From assembly GCF_000612545.2 (NCBI RefSeq), contig NZ_CP097800.1, positions 2,167,001 through 2,231,000 on the forward strand: a stretch of 64,000 nucleotides of DNA, given 5' to 3'. Under the pieces are notes generated by a model. The model ran no database searches, was not told the DNA's origin, and saw only the letters and a program-made list of their open reading frames with translations. This stretch comes from Streptomyces sp. PCS3-D2. GTDB lineage: Bacteria; Actinomycetota; Actinomycetes; Streptomycetales; Streptomycetaceae. Positions 34,495 to 43,672 of this stretch are shown here, one piece after another; within the stretch, counting starts at the first letter, position 1; the number at the start of each line of letters is the position of its first letter. Position numbers and translations under genes: made by a program.

Positions 34495-34522
34495 ACGTCC
34501 ACTCTACGGAGGTACGGCGGGC

Positions 34523-35359
34523 TCACCGCCCCACATCCGCCAACTTCGCGCGCAGTTGCAGCACGGACTTGGTGTGGATCTGGCTGACCCGGCTCTCGGT
34601 GACGCCCAGCACGTTGCCGATCTCGGCCAGGGTGAGTCCCTCGTAGTAGTAGAGGGTCACCACGGTCTTCTCCCGCTCGGGCAGCGTGTTGACGGCCCGT
34701 GCCAGCAGGCGCCGCAGTTCGCGGTCCTCGGCCACTTCGACCGGGTCGTCGGCGGCGGTGTCCTCCAGCGTGTCCATGAGCGAGAGGCGGTCGCCTCCCT
34801 CCCCGCCGACGTGCAGCAGTTCCTCCAGGGCCACCACGTTCGCCAGGGACAGCTGGCTGAAGACGGCGTGGAGGTCCTCCACACCGATCCCCATCTCCCC
34901 GGCGACCTCGGCCTCCGTCGGGGTGCGCCGCAGCTGGGCCTCCAGCGTGGCGTAGGCCCGCTCCACGGCCCGCGCCTTCTGTCGTACCGAGCGGGGGATC
35001 CAGTCCAGTGCCCGCAGTTCGTCGATCATCGCGCCGCGGATCCGAGTGATCGCGTACGTCTCGAACTTGATCGAGCGGTCGATGTCGAACTTCTCGATGG
35101 CGTCGATCAGCCCGAAGACCCCGGAGGAGACGAAGTCGGCCTGCTCCACGTTGGCCGGCAGGCCCACGCTGACGCGGCCGGCCACGTACTTCACCAGGGG
35201 CGAGTAGTGCAGGATCAGCTGCTCCCGCAGTCGTTCGTCACCCGAGTCCTTGTACGAGCGCCACAGCCCCTCCAAGGACGAGGGCGCGGTGGACCGCACG
35301 CTGCCGCGGGCAGCGGGGGGCACCGCAGCGCGGTCGGACCCTGAGGTGTGCTGGGGCAT
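34523..35359 (-). CDS. whiG: RNA polymerase sigma factor WhiG
   Basis: Sigma-70 family (FliA/WhiG group) factor of 278 residues. Region 2 reads [38 protein letters not shown] and [32 protein letters not shown]; region 4 reads [41 protein letters not shown]. It commits aerial hyphae to sporulation. The ATG at 35359 follows a 209-base spacer (to dprA) that should contain its promoter; I see no clear consensus there. The gene order tsf-rpsB-peptidase-whiG agrees with what I recall of S. coelicolor. No TTA codon is seen. Confidence 0.95.
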   Translation of the reverse strand: MPQHTSGSDRAAVPPAARGSVRSTAPSSLEGLWRSYKDSGDERLREQLILHYSPLVKYVAGRVSVGLPANVEQADFVSSGVFGLIDAIEKFDIDRSIKFETYAITRIRGAMIDELRALDWIPRSVRQKARAVERAYATLEAQLRRTPTEAEVAGEMGIGVEDLHAVFSQLSLANVVALEELLHVGGEGGDRLSLMDTLEDTAADDPVEVAEDRELRRLLARAVNTLPEREKTVVTLYYYEGLTLAEIGNVLGVTESRVSQIHTKSVLQLRAKLADVGR

Positions 35360-35568
35360 GCGTCGCCTTTGCCGGAGCCGGATTCCTTGGGAGCGTAGCG
35401 TGACGGAAGAGTCGCGGTGCGCGAAGAGTACGGGATGGCGCGGGGGCCGGAGGGCGGCCCGGCTCGCGCGGGCGCCCCGGGACCGGCGCCTCGCGCACGG
35501 TCCCGGCGACCGCCACCGGGAGGACCGCGTCTGTCATCGCTTTCACTCTTTCACCGGAAGTGCCCAGG

Positions 35569-36744
35569 TCAACGAGCGCCTCGCCGTGGGACCGCGGATT
35601 GTGTGCCCTCTCCAGCGGTTCGTCCGGCCAACCGCCAGCCGTCGCCCTGCCGTTCGACGAACCCCAGAGAGTGAAGTTCGTACAGTCTGCCGATGACTTC
35701 ATCGGTGCCGACGCCCGCGGCGAGTGCCAGCTCGGCCGCGGCCGCCGCGCGGCCGGCCGGGAGCGCTTCGAGCACGCGGGCCGTGTCCCGGTCCAGCAGG
35801 TCGCGGGCAAGCACCGGGCCGCGCCGATCAGGCGCCAGCTCCCCCATGGAGCCGACGAGTTCGACGACCTCCGCTGCGTCGGTGACCAGCAGGCCCTCTC
35901 CCCTCAGCAGCTCGTGCACGCCGGCCGAGAGCCCGCTGGTGGCGGGTCCGGGGACACCCATGGTGAACCGCCCGAGCCGCTGGGCCCGCCGGGCGGTCAC
36001 CAGCGAACCGCTGCGGTGTGCGGCCTCCACCACGACGGTGCCGCGGGTGAGGGCGGCGATGACCCGGTTACGCAGGACGAACCGGCTGGGCGTGGGGTGG
36101 CTGCCGGGCGGCAACTCCCCCACGACCAGCCCCTGGCCGGCGATCCGGCCGAGGAGCCCGCTGTGCCCGCGGGGATAGGCGACGTCCACCCCGCAGGCGA
36201 GCACCGCCGCCGTCGCGCCGCCGGAGGCGAGGGCTCCGCGGTGGGCGGCGCCGTCGATGCCGAAGGCCGCGCCGGAGACCACGACCCAGCCCCGCTCGGC
36301 GAGCCCGGCGGCCAGCGTCTGCGCCATGTGCGCGCCGTACGGGGTGCAGGCCCTGGCCCCGACCACGGCCACCGAACGCAGCGCCCAGGTGCGCAGGTTC
36401 GGCCGGCCCCGCAGCCACAGCCCGACGGGCCTTTCGTCCCCCAGGTCGTCCAACTGCGTCGGCCACTCCGCCGCACCGGGGAACACGAAGCGGGCCCCTG
36501 CCCGGGCGGCCAGCTCCAGGTCCCGCCGGGGGTCGGCCAGCGCCGCGCGCCTGCGGTATGCCGCGAGCCGCTGCGGACCCACCCCGGACGGCGGATGCCC
36601 CCACTGCGCCTCCGGCCCCGTCAGCAGCCGGAGCAGCCCCGCCGCGCCGTGCTCCCGGATCCAGCGCCCGCCGTGCGCGTCCCCGGGCTCCAGCACTCGG
36701 GTCAGCGCCGCGCGGGCCAGCGACTCCTCCTCGGTGCCGGTCAT
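35569..36744 (-). CDS. dprA: DNA-processing protein DprA
   Basis: Protein of 391 residues. The Rossmann domain contains SVAVVGARACTPYGAHMAQTL, WVVVSGAAFGIDGAAHRGAL, AVLACGVDVAYPRGHSGL and FVLRNRVIAALTRGTVVVEAA. A C-terminal winged helix follows (AAAELALAAGVGTDEVIGRLYELHSLGFVERQGDGWRLAG). DprA loads RecA on single-stranded DNA during transformation; in Streptomyces it is kept without obvious competence. The ATG at 36744 overlaps the comM stop by four bases. Upstream in-frame codons belong to the comM region. Confidence 0.93.
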   Translation of the reverse strand: MTGTEEESLARAALTRVLEPGDAHGGRWIREHGAAGLLRLLTGPEAQWGHPPSGVGPQRLAAYRRRAALADPRRDLELAARAGARFVFPGAAEWPTQLDDLGDERPVGLWLRGRPNLRTWALRSVAVVGARACTPYGAHMAQTLAAGLAERGWVVVSGAAFGIDGAAHRGALASGGATAAVLACGVDVAYPRGHSGLLGRIAGQGLVVGELPPGSHPTPSRFVLRNRVIAALTRGTVVVEAAHRSGSLVTARRAQRLGRFTMGVPGPATSGLSAGVHELLRGEGLLVTDAAEVVELVGSMGELAPDRRGPVLARDLLDRDTARVLEALPAGRAAAAAELALAAGVGTDEVIGRLYELHSLGFVERQGDGWRLAGRTAGEGTQSAVPRRGAR

Positions 36745-38372
36745 GTTCCGGCCCCCGTCAGCGACATGGCCCCGCGGGAGATGCCGGTGCGCAGTTCCAG
36801 CGCCACGGCCACGTCCGGCGCCTCGGGCCGGTCCCGCCCCCGCAGGTCGGCGACGGTCCAGGCGACCCGCAGGACCCGGTCCAGCCCGCGTGCGGTCAGC
36901 AGCCCCCGCTCCAGCTCCCGCTCGGCCTGCGCCGGCGCCCCCGGGGCAGCCCGCCAACGGGTTCTCAACTCGGTTCCGGGCACTTCCGAGTTGAGCCGCC
37001 ACGGGGTGCCGGCGAGGCGGGCCCCGGCGCGCTCCCGGGCTTCCCGCACCCGGTCGGCGACCGACTCGCTGGACTCCCCCCGGCCGCCCCGCCCCAGCAG
37101 GTCGCCGCGGGTCACCGGCTCGACCTCCACCCGCAGGTCGACGCGGTCCAGCAACGGCCCGGACAGCCGGGCCTGGTAGCGCCGGACCGCCGAGGGCGGG
37201 CACTCGCAACCCGCTCCCTGCCGGGTGTGCCTCCCGCACGGGCAGGGATTCGCCGCGAGCACCATCAGGAACCTGGCGGGCAGCCGTACCACGCCGGCGG
37301 CGCGCGCGACGACCACGTGCCCCGACTCCAGGGGCTGGCGCAGCGCATCCAGGGCCTTGCCGGGGAACTCCGCGGCCTCGTCCAGGAAGAGCACGCCCCG
37401 GTGGGCCAGGGAGACCGCGCCGGGCCTGGGCGTCCCGGTCCCGCCGCCCACCAGGGACTGCATGGTCGCCGAGTGGTGCGGGGCGCAGTACGGCGGTCGG
37501 GAGACCAGCGGCTCGCCGGGTGGCAGGATTCCCGCGACCGAGTGGACGGCCGTGACCTCCAGGGAGTCCTGGCGGGTGAGCGGCGGCAGGATCCAGGGCA
37601 GTCGCTCGGCCAGCATCGTCTTGCCCGCGCCGGGGGGACCGGTGAGGAACAGGTGGTGCCCTCCGGCGGCCGCCACCTCAAGGGCTCGGCGCGCCGTGTG
37701 CTGCCCCGTCACATCGGCGAGGTCGGGGACGTCGGTGCAGTCCCCGCCGCGGCGGCCCGGGGCGAGACCGGTGCCCAGGCCCGCACCGGGAACGAGCAGT
37801 CCGGCCGACATCGGATCCGGGCGGCCGGACGGGTCCCCGGGATCTTCCTCGGGCAGCTCGCCGCCGGTCAGGACGGCGATCAGCTGCCGCAGGCTGCGCA
37901 CGCCGAGCACCGAGACGTCCGGCACGAGCGCGGCCTCGGCCGCGCACTGCAGCGGCACGACCACCTGCCGGTGGCCGGCCTCGGTCGCGGCGAGGACCGC
38001 CGGCAGGATCCCCCGGACCGGGCGCACCCGCCCGTCGAGTCCCAGCTCGCCGATCAGCACGAGGTCGGCGATGGCGGCAGGGTCGACCACCCCGGCGGCC
38101 CCGAGCACCGCGATCGCGACAGCCAGGTCGAACCCCGCACCGGCCTTCGGGACGGAGGCCGGGCTCAGCCCGACCGTGAGCTTCTTCTGCGGCCAGTCCG
38201 CTCCGGAGTTGACCACGGCCGCACGCACCCGGTCCCGGCTCTCGACGAGGGTCTTGTCCGGGAGCCCCACCAGCGTGAAGGCCGCTACTCCCGGCTCCAG
38301 GTCGGCCTGGACCTCGACCACCACGCCGTCGACGCCCACCAGGGCCACGGAGCAGGCCCGCGCGAACCCCAT
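36741..38372 (-). CDS. comM: YifB/ComM family Mg chelatase-like AAA ATPase
   Basis: Protein of 543 residues. An N-terminal Lon-protease-like domain ([41 protein letters not shown]) precedes an AAA domain with Walker A LTGPPGAGKTMLAERL and Walker B GVLFLDEAAEF. NPCPCGRHTRQGAGCECPP carries four cysteines, probably zinc-binding. ComM is a helicase promoting branch migration in transformation. Its ATG overlaps the yraN stop and its stop overlaps the dprA start, so yraN, comM and dprA are translated as a chain. Confidence 0.92.
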   Translation of the reverse strand: MGFARACSVALVGVDGVVVEVQADLEPGVAAFTLVGLPDKTLVESRDRVRAAVVNSGADWPQKKLTVGLSPASVPKAGAGFDLAVAIAVLGAAGVVDPAAIADLVLIGELGLDGRVRPVRGILPAVLAATEAGHRQVVVPLQCAAEAALVPDVSVLGVRSLRQLIAVLTGGELPEEDPGDPSGRPDPMSAGLLVPGAGLGTGLAPGRRGGDCTDVPDLADVTGQHTARRALEVAAAGGHHLFLTGPPGAGKTMLAERLPWILPPLTRQDSLEVTAVHSVAGILPPGEPLVSRPPYCAPHHSATMQSLVGGGTGTPRPGAVSLAHRGVLFLDEAAEFPGKALDALRQPLESGHVVVARAAGVVRLPARFLMVLAANPCPCGRHTRQGAGCECPPSAVRRYQARLSGPLLDRVDLRVEVEPVTRGDLLGRGGRGESSESVADRVREARERAGARLAGTPWRLNSEVPGTELRTRWRAAPGAPAQAERELERGLLTARGLDRVLRVAWTVADLRGRDRPEAPDVAVALELRTGISRGAMSLTGAGT

Positions 38373-38743
38373 CAGGCCACCCCCCTGACGTGTTCCACCA
38401 GGGGCGCGCCGCGGCGCGGCAGCAGCACGCCCACGAGGTCGATGCGGACGCCGCCCGGCGGTGGTCCGCCGTGGTCGGCGAGCCACCTCCCCGCGAGCCG
38501 CCGCAACCGGTCCGCCTTCGCGGTCCGGACGGCGGCCATCGGATGCTCGAAACCGCCCGTGCGCCGGGTCTTGACCTCGCAGACGACGAGGGCGTCCCCG
38601 TCGCGCGCGACGATGTCGATCTCCCCGGCGCGGCAGCGCCAGTTCCGTGCGATCACGGTCATCCCGGCCTCGGTCAGCCGTCGTGCCGCGAGCTCCTCGC
38701 CGTACCGCCCCAGCGCCTGCCGTGCCGCGCTCTTCGCGTCCAT
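38372..38743 (-). CDS. yraN: YraN/UPF0102 family nuclease-like protein
   Basis: Small protein of 123 residues, [27 protein letters not shown]. It has the restriction-endonuclease-like core [22 protein letters not shown] (E-x-D ... E-V-K), where UPF0102 members place their metal-binding residues. Function is unsettled; relatives have been proposed as Holliday-junction-type nucleases. The start at 38743 is 109 bases downstream of the DUF2469 gene. It begins the coupled chain with comM and dprA. Confidence 0.88.
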   Translation of the reverse strand: MDAKSAARQALGRYGEELAARRLTEAGMTVIARNWRCRAGEIDIVARDGDALVVCEVKTRRTGGFEHPMAAVRTAKADRLRRLAGRWLADHGGPPPGGVRIDLVGVLLPRRGAPLVEHVRGVA

Positions 38744-38852
38744 CGGGCACCACCTCCGGCACCGACGGTCCCGCGTCCCCGCCCACCTTGTGGATCTTGG
38801 TGGACAACCCGGCGGCTGTGGACGCACCCGCCACCCTCCCGGGTGAACCGGA

Positions 38853-39161
38853 TCAGCTCCCGGGCAGTTCGAGGTCGCTCTTGTTGAGCTCCTCGATGTT
38901 CACGTCCTTGAAGGTCAGCACCCGTACCTGCTTCACGAAGCGGGCCGGCCGGTACATGTCCCAGACCCAGGCATCGGCCATCGAGACCTCGAAGAACACC
39001 TCGCCCTGGACCGAGTGCACCTGCATCTCGTAGTCGTTGGTGAGGTAGAAACGGCGTTCGGTCTCGATCACATACTTGAACAGCCCGACGACGTCGCGGT
39101 ACTCCCGATAGAGCTTCAGCTCCATCTCGGTCTCGTACTTTTCGAGGTCCTCGGCACTCAT
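38853..39161 (-). CDS. DUF2469 domain protein
   Basis: Protein of 102 residues, [43 protein letters not shown], ending [10 protein letters not shown]. It is a highly conserved actinobacterial DUF2469 protein rich in aromatic and acidic residues, without signal or membrane segment. Function unknown. It lies 55 bases downstream of the Nudix gene, in the group beginning with sipZ. From memory, sipZ in S. lividans heads an operon with three unrelated genes, consistent with the order sipZ, Nudix, DUF2469, yraN here. Confidence 0.88.
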   Translation of the reverse strand: MSAEDLEKYETEMELKLYREYRDVVGLFKYVIETERRFYLTNDYEMQVHSVQGEVFFEVSMADAWVWDMYRPARFVKQVRVLTFKDVNIEELNKSDLELPGS

Positions 39162-39216
39162 GGCATGTTCCCCTTCAGCCGTGCGTCCCCCTATTGTGCG
39201 CCAGCGCCGTGCGCCC

Positions 39217-39744
39217 CTAAACGATTTCCGGGGCCAGGGCCACCGACTCACCCGGAGGACCGTCGTCGAGCAGCGTGCGGAGCAGCTCGGCGAGTCTGGT
39301 CGGGTACACCGTCTCACGTGCCGCGAGAAGTTCCTCGGAGGTCCACCACCTGGCTCCGGTGACGCTGCGCCGCTCCAGCTCGGTCAGACCGCCCATCCGG
39401 ATCGCGGTCCGGGTCGTCCGGGCCAGGAAGTACCACTCGTCCTGCTCCCAGCGCCGGCCGTCGAAGGGGAAGGAGCAGAAGCGGTGCCACAGCACCGGGC
39501 CCAGCTCCACCTCGGTGATCCCGGTCTCCTCCGCCAGTTCGCGCAGCGCGGCCTGCGCCCGGGTCTCGGTCCCCTCCAGTCCGCCGCCCGGGGTGAACCA
39601 CCAGTCGTCGGAGGGGTCGGCCGGTTCGAAGCCGTGCAGCAGCAGGATCCGGTCCGCCGGATCCAGCAGGATCACCCGGGACACCTGGCGAGGGCGACGG
39701 CCGACGGCCGGTTCAGGCGGCACCGGCCCGCTCCCGCCGCCCAC
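39217..39744 (-). CDS. NUDIX hydrolase downstream of sipZ
   Basis: Protein of 175 residues with the Nudix box GGGLEGTETRAQAALRELAEETGI (G-x5-E-x7-RELxEExGI) and preceding strand SRVILLDPADRILLLHGFEP. FTPGGGLEG is the usual entry. The GTG at 39744 overlaps the 3' end of sipZ by 32 bases; GTG codons further in are possible starts. Its substrate is unknown; MutT-like house-cleaning of modified nucleotides is the default. It is coupled to sipZ and followed by DUF2469. Confidence 0.85.
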   Translation of the reverse strand: MGGGSGPVPPEPAVGRRPRQVSRVILLDPADRILLLHGFEPADPSDDWWFTPGGGLEGTETRAQAALRELAEETGITEVELGPVLWHRFCSFPFDGRRWEQDEWYFLARTTRTAIRMGGLTELERRSVTGARWWTSEELLAARETVYPTRLAELLRTLLDDGPPGESVALAPEIV

Positions 39745-40492
39745 GCCCCAGGAACCGTACGAGGGGCCCGTACGCCGCCCCGAGCACCACCAGGGCCGCC
39801 CCGGTGACCACGGCCGCCGCCTGGAGCCGCAGCGGCCCGTGGCCCGAGATCCCGCCGGGCAGGGCCGCGTACGTCTTCGGCCGCTCCAGCATCGCCACGG
39901 ACGGCCAGACCAGGGCGTCGACGCGGGCCGTGACGGCCGACCGGGGCACCGTTCCCTGCCCGGCCTCCTGGAGGTGGGCCCGCGAGTCCAGCGAGGCCGC
40001 GCGCCGGTCGCCCAGAAGGAAGAGGTTCCCCTCGGGAACCGTCACCTCGAAGGGGGTCCCGGCGGGGGGCACCTGGCCGGGCGGCATGGCCAGGCCCGTG
40101 TCCGGCCGGCTGGTGTCGGCGTAGGACTCGTCCAGCGCGGTGCCGTTCACGGTCAGCTCGCCGCCCGGGCCGCAGCACTTCACGGTATCGCCGCCCACGC
40201 CGACGACCCGCTTGACCATGGGCAGATCACTCCACGTCGAATCGTTGAAGACGACCACGTCCCCGCGGCGCACCTCGGCGCCGCCGACGCGCTGCGCCAG
40301 CACCCGGTCGCCCGGGCTCACCGTCGGCATCATCGAGTCGGTCGGAACCGTGTAGGGCCGGTAGACGAACGCCCCCCACACGAAGCCGCCGAGGAAGAGC
40401 ACGAAGCCGACGGCCACGACGATCCCGGACAGCACGTTCCCGGGACCGCCGCGGCCGTCCTTGCCACCGCTTATCGCTTCTGTTCCGCCCAT
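39713..40492 (-). CDS. sipZ: Type I signal peptidase (SipZ position)
   Basis: Protein of 259 residues. One N-terminal membrane segment (about residues 22-44, IVVAVGFVLFLGGFVWGAFV) and a second near the C-terminus (LRLQAAAVVTGAALVVLGAA). The catalytic serine motif is PTDSMMPTVSPGDRVL and the lysine is in PMVKRVVGVGGDTV; LFLLGDRR closes the domain. It removes signal peptides outside the membrane. It is the last of four tandem sip genes, 40 bases after sipY, and leads into the Nudix and DUF2469 genes. Its symbol is assigned by order relative to S. lividans, from memory. Confidence 0.85.
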   Translation of the reverse strand: MGGTEAISGGKDGRGGPGNVLSGIVVAVGFVLFLGGFVWGAFVYRPYTVPTDSMMPTVSPGDRVLAQRVGGAEVRRGDVVVFNDSTWSDLPMVKRVVGVGGDTVKCCGPGGELTVNGTALDESYADTSRPDTGLAMPPGQVPPAGTPFEVTVPEGNLFLLGDRRAASLDSRAHLQEAGQGTVPRSAVTARVDALVWPSVAMLERPKTYAALPGGISGHGPLRLQAAAVVTGAALVVLGAAYGPLVRFLGRGRRERAGAA

Positions 40493-40532
40493 TGCAGCGC
40501 CCCCACATCGGGATCGTCGACCTGGGCGCACC

Positions 40533-41438
40533 CTACCCGTCGGTACGGCCGCCGGTCAGCTTCCTGCGGCGCCACATCACGACCGGAACCGCTCCGGCGA
40601 GCCCCAGCGCGGCCGGGCCGAGCCCGACCGGCGCCAGTCCGGCGGCCCCGAGGCCGAGCGCGGTGGCCGCGGCCTGGTTGCCGATGCCCGGCTGGTCGAA
40701 GGTGTCCGGGACCGGCAGGGTGGACCAGCGGGTGACCGGCCACGCGATCACGACGGCCCGGCCGACGACCTTGTCGACCGGCACGAAGCCCCCGGTGGAG
40801 TCCTGCATGTGGTAACGGGAGTCCTGGGAGTTCTGCCGGTGGTCGCCCATCACCCAGATCTTGCCCTCGGGCACCTTGAGCGGCCCGAAGGGGGCGTCGT
40901 CGCACGGGGTGTTTCCGGGGTAGATGTACGGCTCGTCGAGCGCCTTGCCGTTGACGACGACCGGTCCGCCCTTCTTGCACTCGACCGTGTCGCCGCCGAT
41001 GGCGATGGTGCGCTTGATCAGGTTCTTCTCGGAGGCGTCCGGCATCAGGCCGATCTTGCTGAGGATCTGCTGCGCGAGGTTCGGCTCCGGCGTGGGCTCG
41101 CCCGAGAGCCAGTCCGCCGGGTCGTGGAAGACCACGACCTCGCCGCGCTCCGGCTCGGAGCCGAACCACGGGGTGAGCTTGTCGACCAGCACGCGGTCCC
41201 CGCGCTGCAGGGTGTCCTGCATCGAGTCGGAGGGGATCGAGAACGCCTGGACCAGGAAGGTCTTGATCAGCAGGGCCAGCAGCAGGGCGATGCCGATGAG
41301 GAGCGGCAGCTCCTTCCAGAAGGAGCGCTGCGGGTTCTCCAGAGCACCGTCCGCGTCGGCCTCGCGCGCGACGGCGTCGTCCGGCCGCTCCTCGCCCTCG
41401 TCGCGTCCGGACCGCGCGCCTACCGCCACGTCCCCCAC
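40533..41438 (-). CDS. sipY: Type I signal peptidase (SipY position)
   Basis: Protein of 301 residues. An acidic N-terminal tail of about 40 residues precedes the membrane segment LLIGIALLLALLIKTFLVQA and serine motif IPSDSMQDTLQRGDRVLVDK. The lysine is in NLIKRTIAIGGDTV, then GKIWVMGDHR. A second hydrophobic segment lies near the C-terminus (AAATALGLGAAGLAPVGLGP to WRRRK). The GTG at 41438 has GAGGAG five bases upstream; a GTG at 41444 is also in frame. It lies 103 bases after sipX. In Streptomyces, SipY is reported as a major signal peptidase. Confidence 0.85.
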   Translation of the reverse strand: MGDVAVGARSGRDEGEERPDDAVAREADADGALENPQRSFWKELPLLIGIALLLALLIKTFLVQAFSIPSDSMQDTLQRGDRVLVDKLTPWFGSEPERGEVVVFHDPADWLSGEPTPEPNLAQQILSKIGLMPDASEKNLIKRTIAIGGDTVECKKGGPVVVNGKALDEPYIYPGNTPCDDAPFGPLKVPEGKIWVMGDHRQNSQDSRYHMQDSTGGFVPVDKVVGRAVVIAWPVTRWSTLPVPDTFDQPGIGNQAAATALGLGAAGLAPVGLGPAALGLAGAVPVVMWRRRKLTGGRTDG

Positions 41439-41541
41439 ATCCACTCCTCACTCACGTCCGCCGCCCGCGCCGAACCGGACACGGGCCCTCCCCTCCCTTA
41501 ACGAGCGGGAGTTCCCTAGGGCTCGGGAGACCGAGGACACA

Positions 41542-42384
41542 CTATGCGAACGGCGTCCCGGCACGGCGCCGTCTGCGACCGCGTCCCTCACGGCGTGCCT
41601 GATCGGGCACCATGCGGAAGGTCGCGGGCTGCTCCAGACGGGTCCAGTGTCCGAAGGGCCAGGCGATCACCACGGCCTCTCCCACCACCCCCTTCTCGTC
41701 GATGGTGCCCTCGAATGCCTCGTCCAGGTGGAAGCGGGAATCGGCCGAATTCGCTCGGTGGTCGCCCATCACGAAGAGCCGTCCGGCCGGCACCCGTACC
41801 TCGAAGGGGATGTCGGAGGGGGAGTTGCCGGGGTTCACGTACGGCTCATCGAGCGGCGAGCCGTTGACGGTGACCCGGCCCCGCGCGTCGCAGCACTTGA
41901 CGGTGTCGCCGCCGACGCCGATGACGCGCTTGATCAGATCTTGCTCGTCGGGCAGCAGGCCGATGAAGGTCAGGGTCTGCTTGATCTGCTTGACCACGAT
42001 CGGGTCCTGGGCGGGCCGGGCGGCCTCGCCCTTGAGCCATCCTCCGGGATCCTCGAACACGACGACGTCGCCGCGCTCGATCTTGGAGCCGAACCACGGG
42101 GTCAGCTTGTCCACGAGGACCCGGTCGCCGATCCGGATCGTCTGCTCCATCGAGCCCGACGGAATGAAGAAGGCCTGCACCAGGAAGGTCTTGAGGAGCA
42201 GCGCTATACACAGCGCCACCACCACGAGCAGCGGCAGTTCGCCCGCCCGGCGGGTGCGCCGGCGCCGCTTGACCCTGCGGGCCAGCCGGCGCCGTTCGGC
42301 CCGGCCGCCCTCCACCACGACCGGCTCCGGCTCCGGCTCGGGCCTGCGCTCGGGTCGGCCCTTGGGCCGTCCCCGGCTACCCAT
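41542..42384 (-). CDS. sipX: Type I signal peptidase (SipX position)
   Basis: Protein of 280 residues with a very basic, arginine-rich cytoplasmic N-terminus (about 45 residues), one membrane segment (ELPLLVVVALCIALLLKTFL), serine motif IPSGSMEQTIRIGDRVLVDK, lysine in DLIKRVIGVGGDTV and LFVMGDHRANSADSR. There is no second membrane segment; the tail is again basic (RREGRGRRRRRAG). The start at 42384 overlaps the sipW stop by eight bases, so the two are coupled. Symbol by gene order only. Confidence 0.85.
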   Translation of the reverse strand: MGSRGRPKGRPERRPEPEPEPVVVEGGRAERRRLARRVKRRRRTRRAGELPLLVVVALCIALLLKTFLVQAFFIPSGSMEQTIRIGDRVLVDKLTPWFGSKIERGDVVVFEDPGGWLKGEAARPAQDPIVVKQIKQTLTFIGLLPDEQDLIKRVIGVGGDTVKCCDARGRVTVNGSPLDEPYVNPGNSPSDIPFEVRVPAGRLFVMGDHRANSADSRFHLDEAFEGTIDEKGVVGEAVVIAWPFGHWTRLEQPATFRMVPDQARREGRGRRRRRAGTPFA

Positions 42385-43144
42385 GGCCGCCGCCGACGGA
42401 ACCCCACCGCGAAACCGGCCAGCCGATCCAGTCGACCCGCCCGATCACCTTCTCCACCGGCACCATCCCCCCGCCCGGTTCCCCCAGATGGTCCCGCGAG
42501 TCCCGGGACTGGGAACGATGATCGCCCATCACCCACAGGGTTCCCAGCGGCACGACGATCCGGAAGGGCACCTTCGAGGGAGCGTCCCCCGGGTACAGGT
42601 ACGGCTCGTCCAGCGGGACGCCGTTGACCGACACCCGGCCGGCCGCGTCGCAGCAGACCACGTCGTCACCGCCCACACCCACCACCCGCTTCACGAAGTC
42701 GGTGTCGGAGGGCTCCGCCAGCCCGAGCGCGGAGGCGGCCCCCCGGACCAGCTCACCGACCGGGCCGCCGCCTGCGGGCGCCCGTACAAAGGAGCCCGTG
42801 CCGTCGAACACCACCACGTCCCCGCGACGAGGCTGATCACCGAAACGGTACGCCAGCTTGTTGACCAGCACCCGGTCGCCGACCTGGAGGGTGCGCTCCA
42901 TGGAACGGCTCGGGATCAGGAAGGGCTGGACGACGAAGTTGCTGAGCAGCAGCAGGAAGACCGTGCAGATCGCGCCGAGCGCCGCCGCCCGGCGCCAGCT
43001 CGCCCGGCGCCCGGCGGACCGGTCCGGGTCGGGCCCCGCCGAGGGCGCCCCGCCGGCCGTCCGGGAGAACGCAGAACGCGGCCACCCCTCCCCCTCGGAG
43101 GGGGAAGAGTGACCGCGCTGCGTGTGAGGTGCTTCGGTGTCCAT
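42377..43144 (-). CDS. sipW: Type I signal peptidase (SipW position)
   Basis: Protein of 255 residues. The N-terminal tail (MDTEAPHTQRGHSSPSEGEG) is hydrophilic, followed by a membrane segment (ALGAICTVFLLLLSNFVVQP) and serine motif IPSRSMERTLQVGDRVLVNK. The lysine is in DFVKRVVGVGGDDV, then LWVMGDHRSQSRDSR. No C-terminal membrane segment. It lies 43 bases downstream of rplS, so the sip genes probably share its transcript. The start ATG at 43144 is the best available; further upstream codons are not family-like. Confidence 0.85.
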   Translation of the reverse strand: MDTEAPHTQRGHSSPSEGEGWPRSAFSRTAGGAPSAGPDPDRSAGRRASWRRAAALGAICTVFLLLLSNFVVQPFLIPSRSMERTLQVGDRVLVNKLAYRFGDQPRRGDVVVFDGTGSFVRAPAGGGPVGELVRGAASALGLAEPSDTDFVKRVVGVGGDDVVCCDAAGRVSVNGVPLDEPYLYPGDAPSKVPFRIVVPLGTLWVMGDHRSQSRDSRDHLGEPGGGMVPVEKVIGRVDWIGWPVSRWGSVGGGHG

Positions 43145-43187
43145 CGGGGCGAGCCTATCCGGCCGCCGCCGGACACCGGAGGCGACC

Positions 43188-43538
43188 TTACTTGTCGCGC
43201 TTCTCCTTGATCTTCGCGGCCTTGCCGCGGAGCTCACGGAGGTAGTACAGCTTCGCACGGCGGACGTCACCGCGGGTGACGAGCTCGATCTTCTCGAAGA
43301 TCGGGGAGTGGACCGGGAAGGTACGCTCCACGCCGACGCTGAAGGAGACCTTGCGAACGGTGAAGGTCTCGGAGACACCGGCGCCCTGGCGGCGGATGAC
43401 GACACCCTTGAACTGCTGGATACGGGAGCGGTTGCCCTCGATCACGCGGACGTGCACGTTGATCGTGTCACCCGGGCGGAAGGCCGGGACGTCCGAGCGG
43501 AGCGCGGCGGCGTTGACGCCATCGAGCAGGTGAGACAT
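43188..43538 (-). CDS. rplS: 50S ribosomal protein L19
   Basis: Protein of 116 residues: [53 protein letters not shown] and [20 protein letters not shown]. These are the standard L19 segments at the subunit interface. The ATG at 43538 is preceded by a 134-base gap from trmD with a small hairpin at 43633. It is followed closely by sipW. Length is normal. Confidence 0.96.
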   Translation of the reverse strand: MSHLLDGVNAAALRSDVPAFRPGDTINVHVRVIEGNRSRIQQFKGVVIRRQGAGVSETFTVRKVSFSVGVERTFPVHSPIFEKIELVTRGDVRRAKLYYLRELRGKAAKIKEKRDK

Positions 43539-43632
43539 GTTCTTCGTCTGCTTTCTTCGCACGACGCCACAGGTCGCCGGTGCGGGTTTCCGTAGAGAAT
43601 TCGGGAGCCGTGCGTCTCGGCGGCCGACGGTC

Positions 43633-43647
43633 CCCCTGTGGCAGGGG
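43633..43647 (-). promoter_or_regulatory. Small hairpin in the rplS leader
   Basis: CCCCTG and CAGGGG form a perfect 6-bp stem with a three-base loop, about 95 bases upstream of the L19 ATG. It may belong to the ribosomal-protein leader or be a weak terminator after trmD. Confidence 0.3.
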
Positions 43648-43672
43648 CGTCCGGCGAGCACACAGCAGCCGC

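Noticed and set aside
38788-38829. Cluster of TGTGGAT/GGTGGACAA/TGTGGAC words
   Set aside because: Each departs from the DnaA consensus at one or more positions, so I do not call it a DnaA cluster.
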